The position numbers and the translations under genes are program-made. A DNA stretch of 64,000 nucleotides from assembly GCA_944326035.1 (NCBI GenBank), contig CALVCS010000011.1, positions 248,001 to 312,000 on the forward strand. Reading direction: 5' to 3'. Numbering within the stretch: position 1 is the first letter of the stretch; the number at the start of each line of letters is the position of its first letter. The notes beneath the pieces are model-generated. The model searched no databases and had not been told where the DNA came from. It saw nothing but the letters and a program-made list of their open reading frames with translations. Source of the stretch: an uncultured Alistipes sp. (lineage in GTDB: Bacteria; Bacteroidota; Bacteroidia; Bacteroidales; Rikenellaceae). Shown here piece after piece: positions 26,273 through 35,453 of this stretch.

Positions 26273-27118
26273 TTAATCGAGTTCGATCGGAACGGCCATC
26301 CATTGGCCCTGGTGAAGTTCCATGACGTGGTGGAAGCCAGTTTCAGAGAGCGCTCGCAGGGCTTCAGGACGGCCGCTGTTGATGGCTTCGGGACGATGAC
26401 TGTCCGAGTTTACAACGACCGGAATGCCCCGTGCGAGGAGGGTGGCGAAGTGTTCTTGTTGAGGGAAGAATACCCCGTACGGGATATATTTTTTGGTGTT
26501 GATTTCGACCATGATACCTCGTTGAGCGATCTCCTGAAAATAGGTCCGCATTGTGTCCTGGTACCAGGATGACTGGGTGACATGGGGGTCGATCGACTGG
26601 GCGTTGAACGAGATTTTGTCGGCATGCCCTAAGATGTCGAATCCTCCTCGGTCGATCATCTTCATCAATTTCTCGTAATAGGCGAGGATGACGTATTGCA
26701 GATCTCCCTTCCAATGCCGTTCCAGATTGGTTCGAAAGATTTCAGGCGGGGTATCGATATCGATGATCTCCCCTTTGGGCGTTTGGAGCAGGTGGACGGA
26801 CCCGATGCGATAATCTAAAGGCAGCGTTTGAAAATAATCGGAAGCGGGATTATGTTGGGCATCCAGATAGTCGATTTCCAGACCGGCGTAGAGTTCGATT
26901 TGGTCGGCATAGGTATTTTTCAGGCGCTGAATTTCTGCGAGGTACTCCCCTACGGCCGAGGCATCTAAGGTCCAACGGGTCGGAAACGGAAGCGGAGCAT
27001 GGGAGGAGATGCCATAGCTGGTAAAACCGTCGTGGATGGCTTGGCGGACAAACTCCTCCATTGGAGCTTTCCCGTCGCAAAAAGAGCAATGACTATGATA
27101 ATTGGTGCGATTTTTCAC
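26273..27118 (-). CDS. PHP-domain phosphatase, histidinol-phosphatase-like
   Basis: 281 residues if started at the GTG at 27116-27118 (MKNRTNYHSHCSFCDG); the frame extends upstream but those residues do not look coding and would cross the promoter box at 27155. PHP metal ligands are visible: NYHSHCSFCDG, SSHAPLPF, GLEIDYLD, GSVHLL, ILGHADKI and SDSHRPE. HisK-type histidinol phosphatases of this length dephosphorylate histidinol phosphate; no his genes are nearby, so the substrate is inferred. It is followed by mscS after 26 bases on the same strand. Confidence 0.85.
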   Translation of the reverse strand: MKNRTNYHSHCSFCDGKAPMEEFVRQAIHDGFTSYGISSHAPLPFPTRWTLDASAVGEYLAEIQRLKNTYADQIELYAGLEIDYLDAQHNPASDYFQTLPLDYRIGSVHLLQTPKGEIIDIDTPPEIFRTNLERHWKGDLQYVILAYYEKLMKMIDRGGFDILGHADKISFNAQSIDPHVTQSSWYQDTMRTYFQEIAQRGIMVEINTKKYIPYGVFFPQQEHFATLLARGIPVVVNSDSHRPEAINSGRPEALRALSETGFHHVMELHQGQWMAVPIELD

Positions 27119-27154
27119 AAGATGAGCATTTCTTAGGGCGATTATAAGCCTTGG

Positions 27155-27162
27155 TAAAAGTA
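27155..27162 (-). promoter_or_regulatory. Predicted -7 box for the PHP phosphatase-mscS genes
   Basis: Reads TACTTTTA on the minus strand, one mismatch from TAnnTTTG, 36 bases upstream of the GTG start. No clear -33. Confidence 0.35.
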
Positions 27163-27299
27163 GCAAAAGAAAGCCAAAATCTGCACTTTGTCGCGTATTT
27201 TGCCGCAAGCTTTTTCCAGACGCGGCCGACAGAACGGCGATTAAAGTGCGGTTGGTTCCTTTAGTAAAGTAAGCAGTTGACCGAAGAAGGAGGATTAGG

Positions 27300-28169
27300 C
27301 TATCCGTGATAATGGAACCAAAGGTCGAGGATTGCACAAAGAGCGTATCCTACGCTGGTCAGTCCGTTGACGACCCCGAACATGGGTCCGATGCGATCTA
27401 AACGTCGCGGAGTGGCTAATAGGTGTTGGATGAGCAACATGCCGACGAAGAACAGAGCCCCGATCCAGTAGAGGCTTCCGGCGCCGTAGAACAAGCCGAC
27501 GATAATGACGGACCAGGTACTGAACAGGTGGAGCAATAGGCTGATGGCGATGGATTTGTGGACGCCGAAACGGGCAGGAATTGAATGCAGGCCGACCGAG
27601 CGGTCGAATTCGAGGTCTTGCAGGGCGTAGATAATATCGAATCCGGCGACCCAACTGACGACCAGTCCGGCCAGTAAAATAGGGAAAATCGCGAGTTGAC
27701 CGGTTACGGCGATGTAGGCGCCGGGTGCGGCGATGCCTAAGGCGATGCCCAGAATAAGGTGACACCAGGCGGTATAGCGTTTGGTGTAGCTGTATCCGAG
27801 CAGGACGGCCAGGGCGATGGGAGCCAGCATCAGAGCTAAGATGTTGATCCAGGCGGCGGTGCCGAGAAAGAGTAGCGCGTTGACGATGACAAAGCCCAGT
27901 ACATGACGGGTCGGTAAGATTCCGGCCGGGATCTCCCTGCGGGCGGTACGGGGGTTTTGTGCGTCCCAATGACGATCGGCGTAGCGATTGAGTCCCATGG
28001 CCGCATTGCGGGCAAACACCATGGCTAAAACCACTTTCAGTAAGACCCACGGATCGAAGGGGGTGTGGCTGCTCCACAGTGCATAGGTGTAGCTGAGCAG
28101 GGCGAAAGGCAGGCCAAAAAGCGTGTGGCTGAACTTGACTAACGAGGCGTAATGGGCGATGGTTTTCAT
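27300..28169 (-). CDS. UbiA-family prenyltransferase (menaquinone pathway, MqnP/UbiA-like)
   Basis: 289 residues from the ATG at 28169 (MKTIAHYASLVKFSHTLFGLPFAL); an ATG at 28202 would add 11 basic residues. Eight or nine membrane helices. The two Asp-rich metal/diphosphate motifs are NRYADRHWDAQNPRT (NxxxDxxxD) near residue 71 and YALQDLEFDR (DxxxD) near 192. Enzymes with this exact motif style attach a polyprenyl chain to a quinone precursor, being UbiA or, in futalosine-pathway bacteria, MqnP. Substrate is undetermined. It is divergent from lepA. Confidence 0.88.
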   Translation of the reverse strand: MKTIAHYASLVKFSHTLFGLPFALLSYTYALWSSHTPFDPWVLLKVVLAMVFARNAAMGLNRYADRHWDAQNPRTARREIPAGILPTRHVLGFVIVNALLFLGTAAWINILALMLAPIALAVLLGYSYTKRYTAWCHLILGIALGIAAPGAYIAVTGQLAIFPILLAGLVVSWVAGFDIIYALQDLEFDRSVGLHSIPARFGVHKSIAISLLLHLFSTWSVIIVGLFYGAGSLYWIGALFFVGMLLIQHLLATPRRLDRIGPMFGVVNGLTSVGYALCAILDLWFHYHG

Positions 28170-28213
28170 GGCGCGGATACGGCGTATCGGTTTTTTTAAC
28201 ACGCAAATTTAAT

Positions 28214-28221
28214 TAACTTTG
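28214..28221 (+). promoter_or_regulatory. Predicted -7 promoter box for lepA
   Basis: TAACTTTG, exact TAnnTTTG, preceded by a T-run at the -33 distance. It leaves a long leader of about 130 bases before lepA in which no known riboswitch is recognisable. Confidence 0.5.
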
Positions 28222-28358
28222 CGACACATTTCACTCCGTGGAAAGATTCGTTGAAGTTTCTGTCCGGAGCGTCGGAGAGAGCCCGTAACCCCCGAAAGTG
28301 CGTATGCCCAACGGGTTGCCGACGGCGATCTCCGCTTCTATTAAAATCGCCATGCCGC

Positions 28359-30146
28359 ATGAAGAATATCCGTAATTTTTGCATCATCGCCCATATCGAT
28401 CATGGGAAAAGCACCTTGGCCGACCGACTGTTGGAGACGACCAAGACGCTTTCCGAACGTGAATTGCAAGCGCAGGTTCTGGATAACATGGACTTGGAGC
28501 GGGAGAAAGGCATTACCATTAAGAGTCATGCTATCCAGATGGAATATATGTATCGGGGCGAAAAGTATATTCTGAATCTGATCGATACCCCGGGACATGT
28601 CGATTTTTCCTATGAAGTTTCCCGGGCCATCGCCTCCTGTGAAGGGGCTTTGTTGATTGTGGATGCGACGCAAGGCATTCAGGCTCAGACGATCTCGAAT
28701 CTCTATCTGGCGTTGGGGCACGACCTGGAGATTATCCCGGTGATTAATAAAATCGATATGGAAGCCGCCATGGTCGACGAGGTGAAGGATCAGATCGTCG
28801 ATCTGTTGGGATGTAAACACGAAGAGATCCTGGCCGCTTCAGGCAAGACCGGTCAGGGGGTTGAGGCGATTCTGGAAGCGATCGTGGAACGCATTCCAGC
28901 TCCACAGGGGGATGAAAATGCTCCGTTACAGGCCTTGATTTTCGACTCGGTATTTAACTCGTTTCGCGGTATTATCGCCTATTTCCGGATCTTCAACGGG
29001 ACGATCCGTCAGGGCGAAGAGGTGAAGTTCATCAATACCGGTAGCCATTACGAGGCCGATGAAATCGGGGTGCTGAAGCTCAAGATGAGCCCCCGGCCGG
29101 AGCTGAAAGCCGGGGATGTGGGGTATATCATTTCGGGGATTAAGACCTCGACGGATGTGAAAGTGGGTGATACGATCACGTCGGTGGCCAACCCCAGTCA
29201 GACCCCTATTGCCGGGTTCGAAGATGTGAAACCGATGGTTTTTGCCGGGCTCTACCCCGTAGAGAGCGACCAGTACGAAGATCTGCGGAGCTCTCTGGAA
29301 AAACTGCAGCTCAACGATGCTTCACTGACCTACGATCCGGAATCGTCGTTGGCTTTGGGTTTTGGGTTCCGGTGCGGTTTTCTGGGGTTGCTACACATGG
29401 AGATCATTCAGGAACGGTTGTACCGGGAGTTCGATATGGACGTGATTACGACCGTGCCCAACGTCTCCTATAAAGTGTATACGACCAAAGGCGAGGTGTT
29501 GGATGTCCACAATCCGTCGGGACTCCCCGAGCCTACTCTGATCGATCATATCGAAGAGCCTTATATTCAGGCTCAGATTATTACCAAAGCCGATTTTCTG
29601 GGCAATGTCATCAAACTCTGTATCGATAAACGAGGTACGTTACGTAACCAGACGTTCGTGACGCAGGATCGGGTGGAACTGACGTTCGAGATGCCACTTT
29701 CGGAGATCGTCTTCGATTTTTACGATAAACTGAAAAGTATTTCGCGGGGTTACGCCTCGTTTGACTATCACCAGACGGGCTACAAGCCGAGTAAACTGGC
29801 TAAGCTCGACATTCTGCTCAACGGGGAGCCGGTGGATGCGCTTTCTTCGTTGATTTATCACGAACATGCGTACGATTTCGGACGCAAAATGTGTGAAAAA
29901 TTGAAGGAACTGATTCCGCGTCAGCAGTTCGATATTGCCATTCAGGCGGCTATCGGGGCGAAAATCATTGCGCGTGAAACGGTGAAAGCCGTGCGTAAAG
30001 ATGTGACGGCCAAGTGTTATGGCGGAGATATCAGCCGTAAGCGCAAACTGCTCGAAAAGCAGAAAAAGGGAAAGAAACGGATGCGTCAGGTCGGCAATGT
30101 TGAAGTTCCGCAGGAAGCCTTCCTGGCCGTGCTGAAGATGGATTAA
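28359..30146 (+). CDS. lepA: Elongation factor 4 (translational GTPase LepA)
   Basis: 595 residues, standard length. The ATG at 28359 gives the usual start [19 protein letters not shown]; a longer frame from 28251 is rejected because the extra residues are not LepA-like. G motifs: AHIDHGKST (P-loop), [14 protein letters not shown]. The C-terminal LepA-specific domain runs to [22 protein letters not shown]. It binds ribosomes and aids back-translocation/initiation-complex handling under stress. Confidence 0.97.
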   Translation: MKNIRNFCIIAHIDHGKSTLADRLLETTKTLSERELQAQVLDNMDLEREKGITIKSHAIQMEYMYRGEKYILNLIDTPGHVDFSYEVSRAIASCEGALLIVDATQGIQAQTISNLYLALGHDLEIIPVINKIDMEAAMVDEVKDQIVDLLGCKHEEILAASGKTGQGVEAILEAIVERIPAPQGDENAPLQALIFDSVFNSFRGIIAYFRIFNGTIRQGEEVKFINTGSHYEADEIGVLKLKMSPRPELKAGDVGYIISGIKTSTDVKVGDTITSVANPSQTPIAGFEDVKPMVFAGLYPVESDQYEDLRSSLEKLQLNDASLTYDPESSLALGFGFRCGFLGLLHMEIIQERLYREFDMDVITTVPNVSYKVYTTKGEVLDVHNPSGLPEPTLIDHIEEPYIQAQIITKADFLGNVIKLCIDKRGTLRNQTFVTQDRVELTFEMPLSEIVFDFYDKLKSISRGYASFDYHQTGYKPSKLAKLDILLNGEPVDALSSLIYHEHAYDFGRKMCEKLKELIPRQQFDIAIQAAIGAKIIARETVKAVRKDVTAKCYGGDISRKRKLLEKQKKGKKRMRQVGNVEVPQEAFLAVLKMD

Positions 30147-30204
30147 CCGCTGTGTGGTCGGGTGGCGCGCGGCTATCCGGGAACATGCAATCGAAGGAAG
30201 GGTC

Positions 30205-30900
30205 ATGAAGCATATCGTCGATTTGGAAAGCTGGGAACGTCGGGGAAATTATACCTTTTTTCGGGACCATCTGAATGCGTGGTATTCCGTTACCACCGAA
30301 CTCGACTGTACCGAAAGCTATGAGCAGTCGAAACAGACGGGTCGCTCTTTTTTCTTGCGTTATTTGTATGCGGCGTTGCGGGCCGCCAATGAGGTGCCAG
30401 CGTTCCGTTACCGTATGGATGCCCAGGGACAGATCGTTTGGTACGATACGGTGGATATTATTACGCCGATTGCCCTACCCTCGGGCAACTTTTGTACGGT
30501 ACGTATCCCCTATCAGGTTGATTTCGATGAATTTGCTGCCCGGGCCGAACATTTGATCCAGGAAAATGCGCGTTCGGGAGACCCGTATGGCGTCGAACAG
30601 AGCATTTTTGCCTCCGGAGAATACGATATTGTACATTTGAGTGCGGTTCCTCGGCTCTATTTCACGGCGATGACCTATACCTCGTATCGGATCGGTCAGG
30701 GCTGTACGCATCCCCTGATGACAGCTGGAAAGGCCATCTCCCGTGCCGAGCGATGGGTGATGCCTTTTTCGGTCTATGTCAATCATGCCTTTGTGGATGG
30801 CAGCCATTTGTCGACCTTTTTTGAAAAGATGCAAAGCTTCTTAAGCTCACCGCTCGACCGGATGTCGTCCTCAGCCAACAAGGAGGGTGCGCTCGGTTAA
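30205..30900 (+). CDS. Chloramphenicol acetyltransferase-fold protein
   Basis: 231 residues from the ATG at 30205 (MKHIVDLESWERRGNYTFFRDH). The catalytic block NHAFVDGSHLSTFFEKMQ near the C-terminus is the HxxxDG motif of CAT trimers, and the length is CAT-like. Many Bacteroidales carry such CatA-like proteins that do not confer resistance; the natural acyl acceptor is unknown. It is 58 bases downstream of lepA and probably on the same transcript, which ends in a terminator 36 bases later. The chloramphenicol-binding pocket cannot be judged here. Confidence 0.85.
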   Translation: MKHIVDLESWERRGNYTFFRDHLNAWYSVTTELDCTESYEQSKQTGRSFFLRYLYAALRAANEVPAFRYRMDAQGQIVWYDTVDIITPIALPSGNFCTVRIPYQVDFDEFAARAEHLIQENARSGDPYGVEQSIFASGEYDIVHLSAVPRLYFTAMTYTSYRIGQGCTHPLMTAGKAISRAERWVMPFSVYVNHAFVDGSHLSTFFEKMQSFLSSPLDRMSSSANKEGALG

Positions 30901-30935
30901 AAGAGACTGAATGGGTGGAATGGAAAAAATAAAAA

Positions 30936-30962
30936 GGCCTGTCGAATAGACAGGCCCTTTTT
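30936..30962. terminator. Terminator between the CAT-like gene and the convergent ACT-domain gene
   Basis: GGCCTGTC (30936-30943) and GACAGGCC (30949-30956), 5-base loop, A-run before and T-run after, so it can serve both strands. Confidence 0.88.
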
Positions 30963-30983
30963 TGTGGTTATAGGAGGAGAGGG

Positions 30984-31652
30984 TTACAGCCCGGCTTGGC
31001 GTTTGGCCTCCATCAGGATGGTGAAAGCGCGGTGAATATCGGTATCGCTGATCACGACCGTAAATTCGTTGGTCGTGCTGATGACTTCGGCAATGTTGAT
31101 ATTGTCCCAGGCCAACTCCTTAAAAATATAGTAATATACCCCGGGACAGATGGCGTTTTCAGCCGGTAATTTAACGGTGATGGAGGAGAGATCGGTGGTT
31201 TTGGCGATGTTCTGTTCCTGGGCGAAAATTTCGTCGACCAGCGGAATCATACTGCTGCTGACCACCAGGGTCGTTTCATAAATACCTTGCGAAAAGGTGC
31301 AGAAAACATCCTTCATGCTGCGCACGCGATCCAGCAGAATCGCCTGTTTTTCGTAGAGGGTCGAGGAGTTCAGAAAGGCATAGTCGGCCAGATTCGATCG
31401 GACGATGATATCGCCGATGTTCTCCACCACTTTCTTGAACTTCATGGCCGACATCAGTTCCAGACGCGGAACCAATCGGTTGAGTGCCATAATGACGGCA
31501 CTGTCGTTGACCTCTTTGCCGACTTTCTTTTCGATCTCGGGTTTGAGTTGCCGTGCGAGCGCCGACAGGTTGATCAGACCTTCGACCAGCGCCCCTTCCA
31601 AAAAAGGCTTCTTCTTAATGACCTCCTCGACGGCATTGGGGATGGTGAGCAT
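30984..31652 (-). CDS. ACT-domain protein related to aspartate-kinase regulatory region
   Basis: 222 residues, no kinase motif. Residues 1-70 (LTIPNAVEEVIKKKPFLEGALVEGLINLSALARQLKPEIEKKVG) look like a helical, possibly DNA- or partner-binding module; residues 75-222 contain two ACT-like units, the second with AENAICPGVYYYIFKELAWDNINIAEVISTTNEFTVVI. It diverges from lysC across a 302-base gap. Similar Bacteroidetes proteins are often labelled aspartate kinase, which the sequence does not support. A ligand-sensing role in lysine/threonine metabolism is inferred from position and domain only. Confidence 0.65.
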   Translation of the reverse strand: MLTIPNAVEEVIKKKPFLEGALVEGLINLSALARQLKPEIEKKVGKEVNDSAVIMALNRLVPRLELMSAMKFKKVVENIGDIIVRSNLADYAFLNSSTLYEKQAILLDRVRSMKDVFCTFSQGIYETTLVVSSSMIPLVDEIFAQEQNIAKTTDLSSITVKLPAENAICPGVYYYIFKELAWDNINIAEVISTTNEFTVVISDTDIHRAFTILMEAKRQAGL

Positions 31653-31857
31653 ACTTTTTATCGATTTTAATTTGTCTTATTTTTGCGGCGGTTTGGAGCC
31701 CGTGACCGGGTTTGTAAGGCAAAAGACAGTCATTCAGTCGACTAAGTAATACCTGCCAAAACGTCCGGTGCCGACCTGCGAGCTGTCTAAAATTGTACGC
31801 CTTCCATTGTTGTTGCAAAAAAAATAAAAACTTAGCATAAAAACAAACAGTTTGATA

Positions 31858-31865
31858 TACTTTTG
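31858..31865 (+). promoter_or_regulatory. Predicted -7 promoter box for lysC-lysA, in a 302-base divergent gap
   Basis: TACTTTTG, exact TAnnTTTG, 90 bases before the lysC ATG. The gap 31653-31954 between the ACT gene and lysC holds no ORF or RNA gene that I can recognise, and no lysine riboswitch core is evident. Confidence 0.45.
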
Positions 31866-31954
31866 TGCAAAAGTTTTAATTCGGTTTGTTTTTATAACGA
31901 GTTGAAGAAATTTTAATATCTTGATATTTCTTTCGATAAAAGTGTCCCAATCTA

Positions 31955-33265
31955 ATGAGTAATGTGTTGAAATTCGGAGGGACCTCCGTGGGGTCAGCCT
32001 CTAATATGAGAAAGGTCGCTACCATTATCCGCAAAGAAAATGCCCGTATTACGGTTTTGTCGGCGATGTCGGGGACGACGGATGCTTTGGTGAAAATTGC
32101 TTCATTGGCTGCTCAGGGCAATCTGTCCGGCATTGATGAACCGTTGGCCATGTTGCGGGAAAAATATACCACTTGTATCACCTCTTTATTACAGTCGCAT
32201 CGGGCCCAGGCTCTTGAACGCATGGAGCAAGTCTGGCGTTTGATTCGCGAAGAGGCGGAGGCGTTCCGTCCCTCGGTTTCAGAACGGACGATCATTGCAC
32301 AGGGTGAATTGTTGACCTCAGCCATTTTTACCTTCTATTTACAGGAGTCGGGGGTTAAGGCAGTGTGCCTGCATGCACCGAGCTTTATGGTGACCGATGA
32401 CGAGGGTAAAGTGGAGACGGCCTTGTTGGCCCAACGGTTGCGGCCCTTGATTACCGATCCGGATACCTTCTATGTGACCCAAGGTTTTATTTGCTCTAAC
32501 GAACAGGGCGAAATCGATAATTTGGGACGAGGCGGAAGCGATTATAGCGCGGCGTTGATGGGGGCTGCCATCGAGGCCAATCAGGTACAGATCTGGACCG
32601 ATATCGACGGGATGCACAACAACGACCCTCGATATGTGGAAAACACCTACCCGATTCGGAAAATGAGTTTCGACGAGGCGGCGGAATTGGCCTATTTCGG
32701 GGCCAAGATTCTGCACCCGTCGACCATACAGCCTTGTAAGGATCATGGAATTTCGGTGCTGTTGAAGAATACGATGGACCCGGATGCGCCGGGAACGACC
32801 ATTTCGTTGGAAGAAGATCGCGGTCGCGCTTTTCATGCCGTGGCGGCGAAAGACGGGATTACGGTGATTCGGATCTATTCGGCGCGGATGTTAATGGCGT
32901 ATGGTTTTTTGCGGAAGGTGTTCGAAGTGTTCGAAGCCCATCGCACGCCTATCGACATGATTACCACGTCGGAAGTGGCAGTTTCGCTGACCGTGGATAA
33001 TGACAAGCATCTGGAGGAAATTGTACGTGATCTGCAGCCGCTGGGTAAGATCGAGATCGAAAAGGATAACTCGATCGTTTGTATCGTGGGCCACATGGAA
33101 CATAGCGAGACGGGTTTGGCTTCTCAGATCTTCTCGGGGATCAAACATGTACCGATCAAGATGATCTCTTACGGTGCCAGTCATCGCAGTATCACGATGT
33201 TGATCGGCACCCAGTACAAGAAACAAACCTTGCAGTATCTGAACCACAGTCTTTTTAATCTCTGA
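31955..33265 (+). CDS. lysC: Aspartate kinase
   Basis: 436 residues. KFGGTSVGSASNM at the N-terminus is the kinase signature; GRGGSDYSAALMGAAIEA and the YVENTYPIRKMSFDEAAELAYFGAKILHP segment are typical; two ACT domains occupy the last 130 residues (TVIRIYSARMLMAYGFLRKVFEVFEAHRTPIDMITTSE). It phosphorylates aspartate, the first step to lysine, threonine and methionine, and is probably feedback-inhibited through the ACT domains. It is monofunctional: there is no homoserine dehydrogenase part. lysA follows after 4 bases. Confidence 0.95.
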   Translation: MSNVLKFGGTSVGSASNMRKVATIIRKENARITVLSAMSGTTDALVKIASLAAQGNLSGIDEPLAMLREKYTTCITSLLQSHRAQALERMEQVWRLIREEAEAFRPSVSERTIIAQGELLTSAIFTFYLQESGVKAVCLHAPSFMVTDDEGKVETALLAQRLRPLITDPDTFYVTQGFICSNEQGEIDNLGRGGSDYSAALMGAAIEANQVQIWTDIDGMHNNDPRYVENTYPIRKMSFDEAAELAYFGAKILHPSTIQPCKDHGISVLLKNTMDPDAPGTTISLEEDRGRAFHAVAAKDGITVIRIYSARMLMAYGFLRKVFEVFEAHRTPIDMITTSEVAVSLTVDNDKHLEEIVRDLQPLGKIEIEKDNSIVCIVGHMEHSETGLASQIFSGIKHVPIKMISYGASHRSITMLIGTQYKKQTLQYLNHSLFNL

Positions 33266-33269
33266 GAGG

Positions 33270-34427
33270 ATGAGTGCGCGCCAGTATGCGGAGTCGTTGC
33301 GATCGTTGGAGACTCCGTTCTATTTTTATGATATGGATTTGTTGCGACGGACCTTGGAGGTGGTGTTGCGTGAATCGTCTCGATATGGGTTTCAAGTACA
33401 TTATGCCTTGAAAGCCAATTTCGACGATCGGATTGTGTCGGAGATGGTACAAGCCGGTTTGGGCATGGATTGTGTCAGCGGGAACGAGGTGCGTAAAGCC
33501 ATCGAAAGCGGTTGCCCGGCCTCAAAAGTGGTCTATGCCGGTGTGGGCAAGAGCGATAAGGAGATCCGTTATGCCTTGGAGCAAGGCATTTTCGCGTTCA
33601 ATGTGGAGTCGCTGCATGAACTGGAGGTGATCAACACGCTGGCTGGTGAGATGGGACGTAAAGCCCCTGTCGCCCTACGGATCAATCCCAATGTCGATCC
33701 GCGTACGCATCGTTATATCGCGACCGGACAATCGGATTCGAAGTTCGGAATCTCTTATACCGAAATCAATCAGGCGATCGCCTCCTTAACGACCTTGTCG
33801 GAGGTGGAGATTGTCGGACTGCATTTTCATGTTGGATCCCAAATCCTGGATATGGGCGTTTTCGAAAACCTGTGCCATCGGGTAAACGATATTAAGGCGT
33901 GGTTCGAGGAACAAGGCATTCGATTGCGTCACATCAATCTGGGAGGTGGTTTGGGTGTCGATTATTATTTGCCCGATCAGCATCCGATTTCGGATTTTGC
34001 CGCCTATTTTGAGACGGTACATCGTTCGTTGAAGGTTGATCCGGATCAGACCGTACATTTTGAATTGGGCCGATCGTTGGTTGCCCAGTGCGGGGAGTTG
34101 ATTACACGGGTGCTGTATAACAAACAAACTGCGACGGGAACGCAGATCGTCGTGGTGGATGGAGGAATGAATGACCTGATTCGTCCGGCCTTGTATCAGG
34201 CGCATCATAAGATCGAAAATCTGATGTCGTCAGGGCCTGTGGAAAGCTATATGGTGGTGGGCCCGATTTGTGAGTCGGCGGATGTGTTTGACCGGGATGT
34301 GGACCTGCCTGCTACCCACCGGGGCGATTTGTTGAGTGTGCGTACGGCCGGAGCGTATGGCATGAGTATGGCTTCCCGCTATAATTTGCAGAATCTGCCG
34401 GGGGCTGTATATAGTGATCGGCTTTGA
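33270..34427 (+). CDS. lysA: Diaminopimelate decarboxylase
   Basis: 385 residues, a PLP fold-type III enzyme. HYALKANFD carries the PLP lysine (about residue 51), GLHFHVGSQI and INLGGGLGVDY are conserved phosphate-binding parts, and the C-terminal VVGPICESADVFDRD contains the catalytic Cys. It makes lysine from meso-diaminopimelate. The 4-base spacing to lysC shows an operon joining first and last steps of lysine synthesis, ended by a strong terminator. Confidence 0.95.
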   Translation: MSARQYAESLRSLETPFYFYDMDLLRRTLEVVLRESSRYGFQVHYALKANFDDRIVSEMVQAGLGMDCVSGNEVRKAIESGCPASKVVYAGVGKSDKEIRYALEQGIFAFNVESLHELEVINTLAGEMGRKAPVALRINPNVDPRTHRYIATGQSDSKFGISYTEINQAIASLTTLSEVEIVGLHFHVGSQILDMGVFENLCHRVNDIKAWFEEQGIRLRHINLGGGLGVDYYLPDQHPISDFAAYFETVHRSLKVDPDQTVHFELGRSLVAQCGELITRVLYNKQTATGTQIVVVDGGMNDLIRPALYQAHHKIENLMSSGPVESYMVVGPICESADVFDRDVDLPATHRGDLLSVRTAGAYGMSMASRYNLQNLPGAVYSDRL

Positions 34428-34457
34428 ATCGACCCCGAAATCGGAGTCCGCAAAAAT

Positions 34458-34490
34458 AAACGCCTCCATTCTTTACGAATGGAGGCGTTT
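34458..34490. terminator. Terminator after lysA
   Basis: Perfect 13-bp stem (34458-34470 with 34478-34490), 7-base loop, A-rich before and GTTGT after. Confidence 0.9.
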
Positions 34491-34560
34491 GTTGTGTCGA
34501 CACCCTGACCGATGCTTCAGAAGAGAGGCTCTGCCGGGAACGGCACGGTAAGGTTTGCCG

Positions 34561-35169
34561 CTACCATTGAGGATAACGGCCCCATAGCTCTTGGAAATCG
34601 GTATTGTGAGTTTCTTCCATCTCCTGAAATTCCTGACTTGACATACGTTTGAATATGGTATAACTGTACATTGGTTTGTTCTGAGAGGAGACACCGAGCC
34701 GTTGAATGACTTCCATTTCCGTCTCCGAGACAGAGAGAACTTGCATGTCCATGTTATAGTCGCCGACGATACGATTGTTGGTCGGATCCAGCCGGTAAGT
34801 ACAGCGGAGAAAACCGGACAAAGGAGGATAGGTGGCGATGCTGAAATACTCTTTGACGGTCGACTCGTTTTCGAAGTAGTAGTTAGCGTAAGAGCCTCCA
34901 TCTAATACGTAAGGTTCTTTCAGAGAGCAGTATCCGTTTGCATGAATTTTATGGGTTTTAATGGGTGCCCAGCTGTAATTTATCACGGATTGTTGAAACT
35001 CTGCGGCAGACATCGGTTGTACGGAGGGATCGTAGCAAATGCCATTTTCATCGAAGCTGAAGATTCGGTCGGTAGGCATACTGCTGTAGGGTTCTTCATG
35101 CTCTTTTTGGCAGCTGGCAAGACTGCAGGCCAGCAAACATAACATCAGAAAGCCGTAGATTTTTCTCAT
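34561..35169 (-). CDS. Unknown lipoprotein
   Basis: 202 residues. Signal peptide with lipobox SLASC (Cys20). The mature part has no motif I recognise; it is rich in aromatic residues and beta-prone segments (YYFENESTVKEYFSIATYPPLSGFLRCTYRLDP) and the pattern FSFDENGICYDPS resembles the small single-domain lipoproteins common in Bacteroidales. It stands alone, convergent with lysA and divergent from pheT. A T/A-rich gap of 284 bases separates it from pheT. Confidence 0.7.
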   Translation of the reverse strand: MRKIYGFLMLCLLACSLASCQKEHEEPYSSMPTDRIFSFDENGICYDPSVQPMSAAEFQQSVINYSWAPIKTHKIHANGYCSLKEPYVLDGGSYANYYFENESTVKEYFSIATYPPLSGFLRCTYRLDPTNNRIVGDYNMDMQVLSVSETEMEVIQRLGVSSQNKPMYSYTIFKRMSSQEFQEMEETHNTDFQELWGRYPQW

Positions 35170-35420
35170 CTTAAAATACTGTTGAAGATTTTTACATCCA
35201 TGTTGGCGCAGGTCGGGTGATCCGGAAGGATCTTCCTTATGAAGGATGCAAAAAGGCTTTGAAAGGTTGCATGTTAACGATGTATTTCAGGACAAGAAAC
35301 CGTTAGAAATGGGTCAAATCGATCGATCGACGGGCAAAGAGTGTTGAAATATAGTGCGGGATGGCGGTTTTTTGTTGATAAAGCGCGCAGAGGGTAGTTG
35401 GCGGGGTGATAACTTTTTTG

Positions 35421-35428
35421 TACCTTTA
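35421..35428 (+). promoter_or_regulatory. Predicted -7 promoter box for pheT-guaA, in the gap 35170-35453
   Basis: TACCTTTA, one base off TAnnTTTG, 26 bases before the pheT ATG. The rest of the gap holds only a short dyad near 35218-35231 (GATCC...GGATC) and no ORF or RNA gene. Confidence 0.4.
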
Positions 35429-35453
35429 GCGCGTTAAAAATCTAAGATTTGCC

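Noticed and set aside
26247..26303. N-terminal extension of MscS to the ATG at 26303
   Set aside because: It would overlap the PHP phosphatase 3' end and put a polar Arg-rich stretch before the hydrophobic N-terminus; the ATG at 26246 is better.
28222..28358. Riboswitch in the lepA leader; also searched before ribBA, lysC and bioD
   Set aside because: None of the conserved cores of FMN, lysine, TPP or cobalamin riboswitches could be recognised by eye. A covariance-model search would settle it.
30205..30900. Chloramphenicol resistance gene
   Set aside because: The HxxxDG motif proves only the CAT fold. The gene sits in a housekeeping context behind lepA with local base composition and no mobile-element signs, so a resistance claim is not supported.
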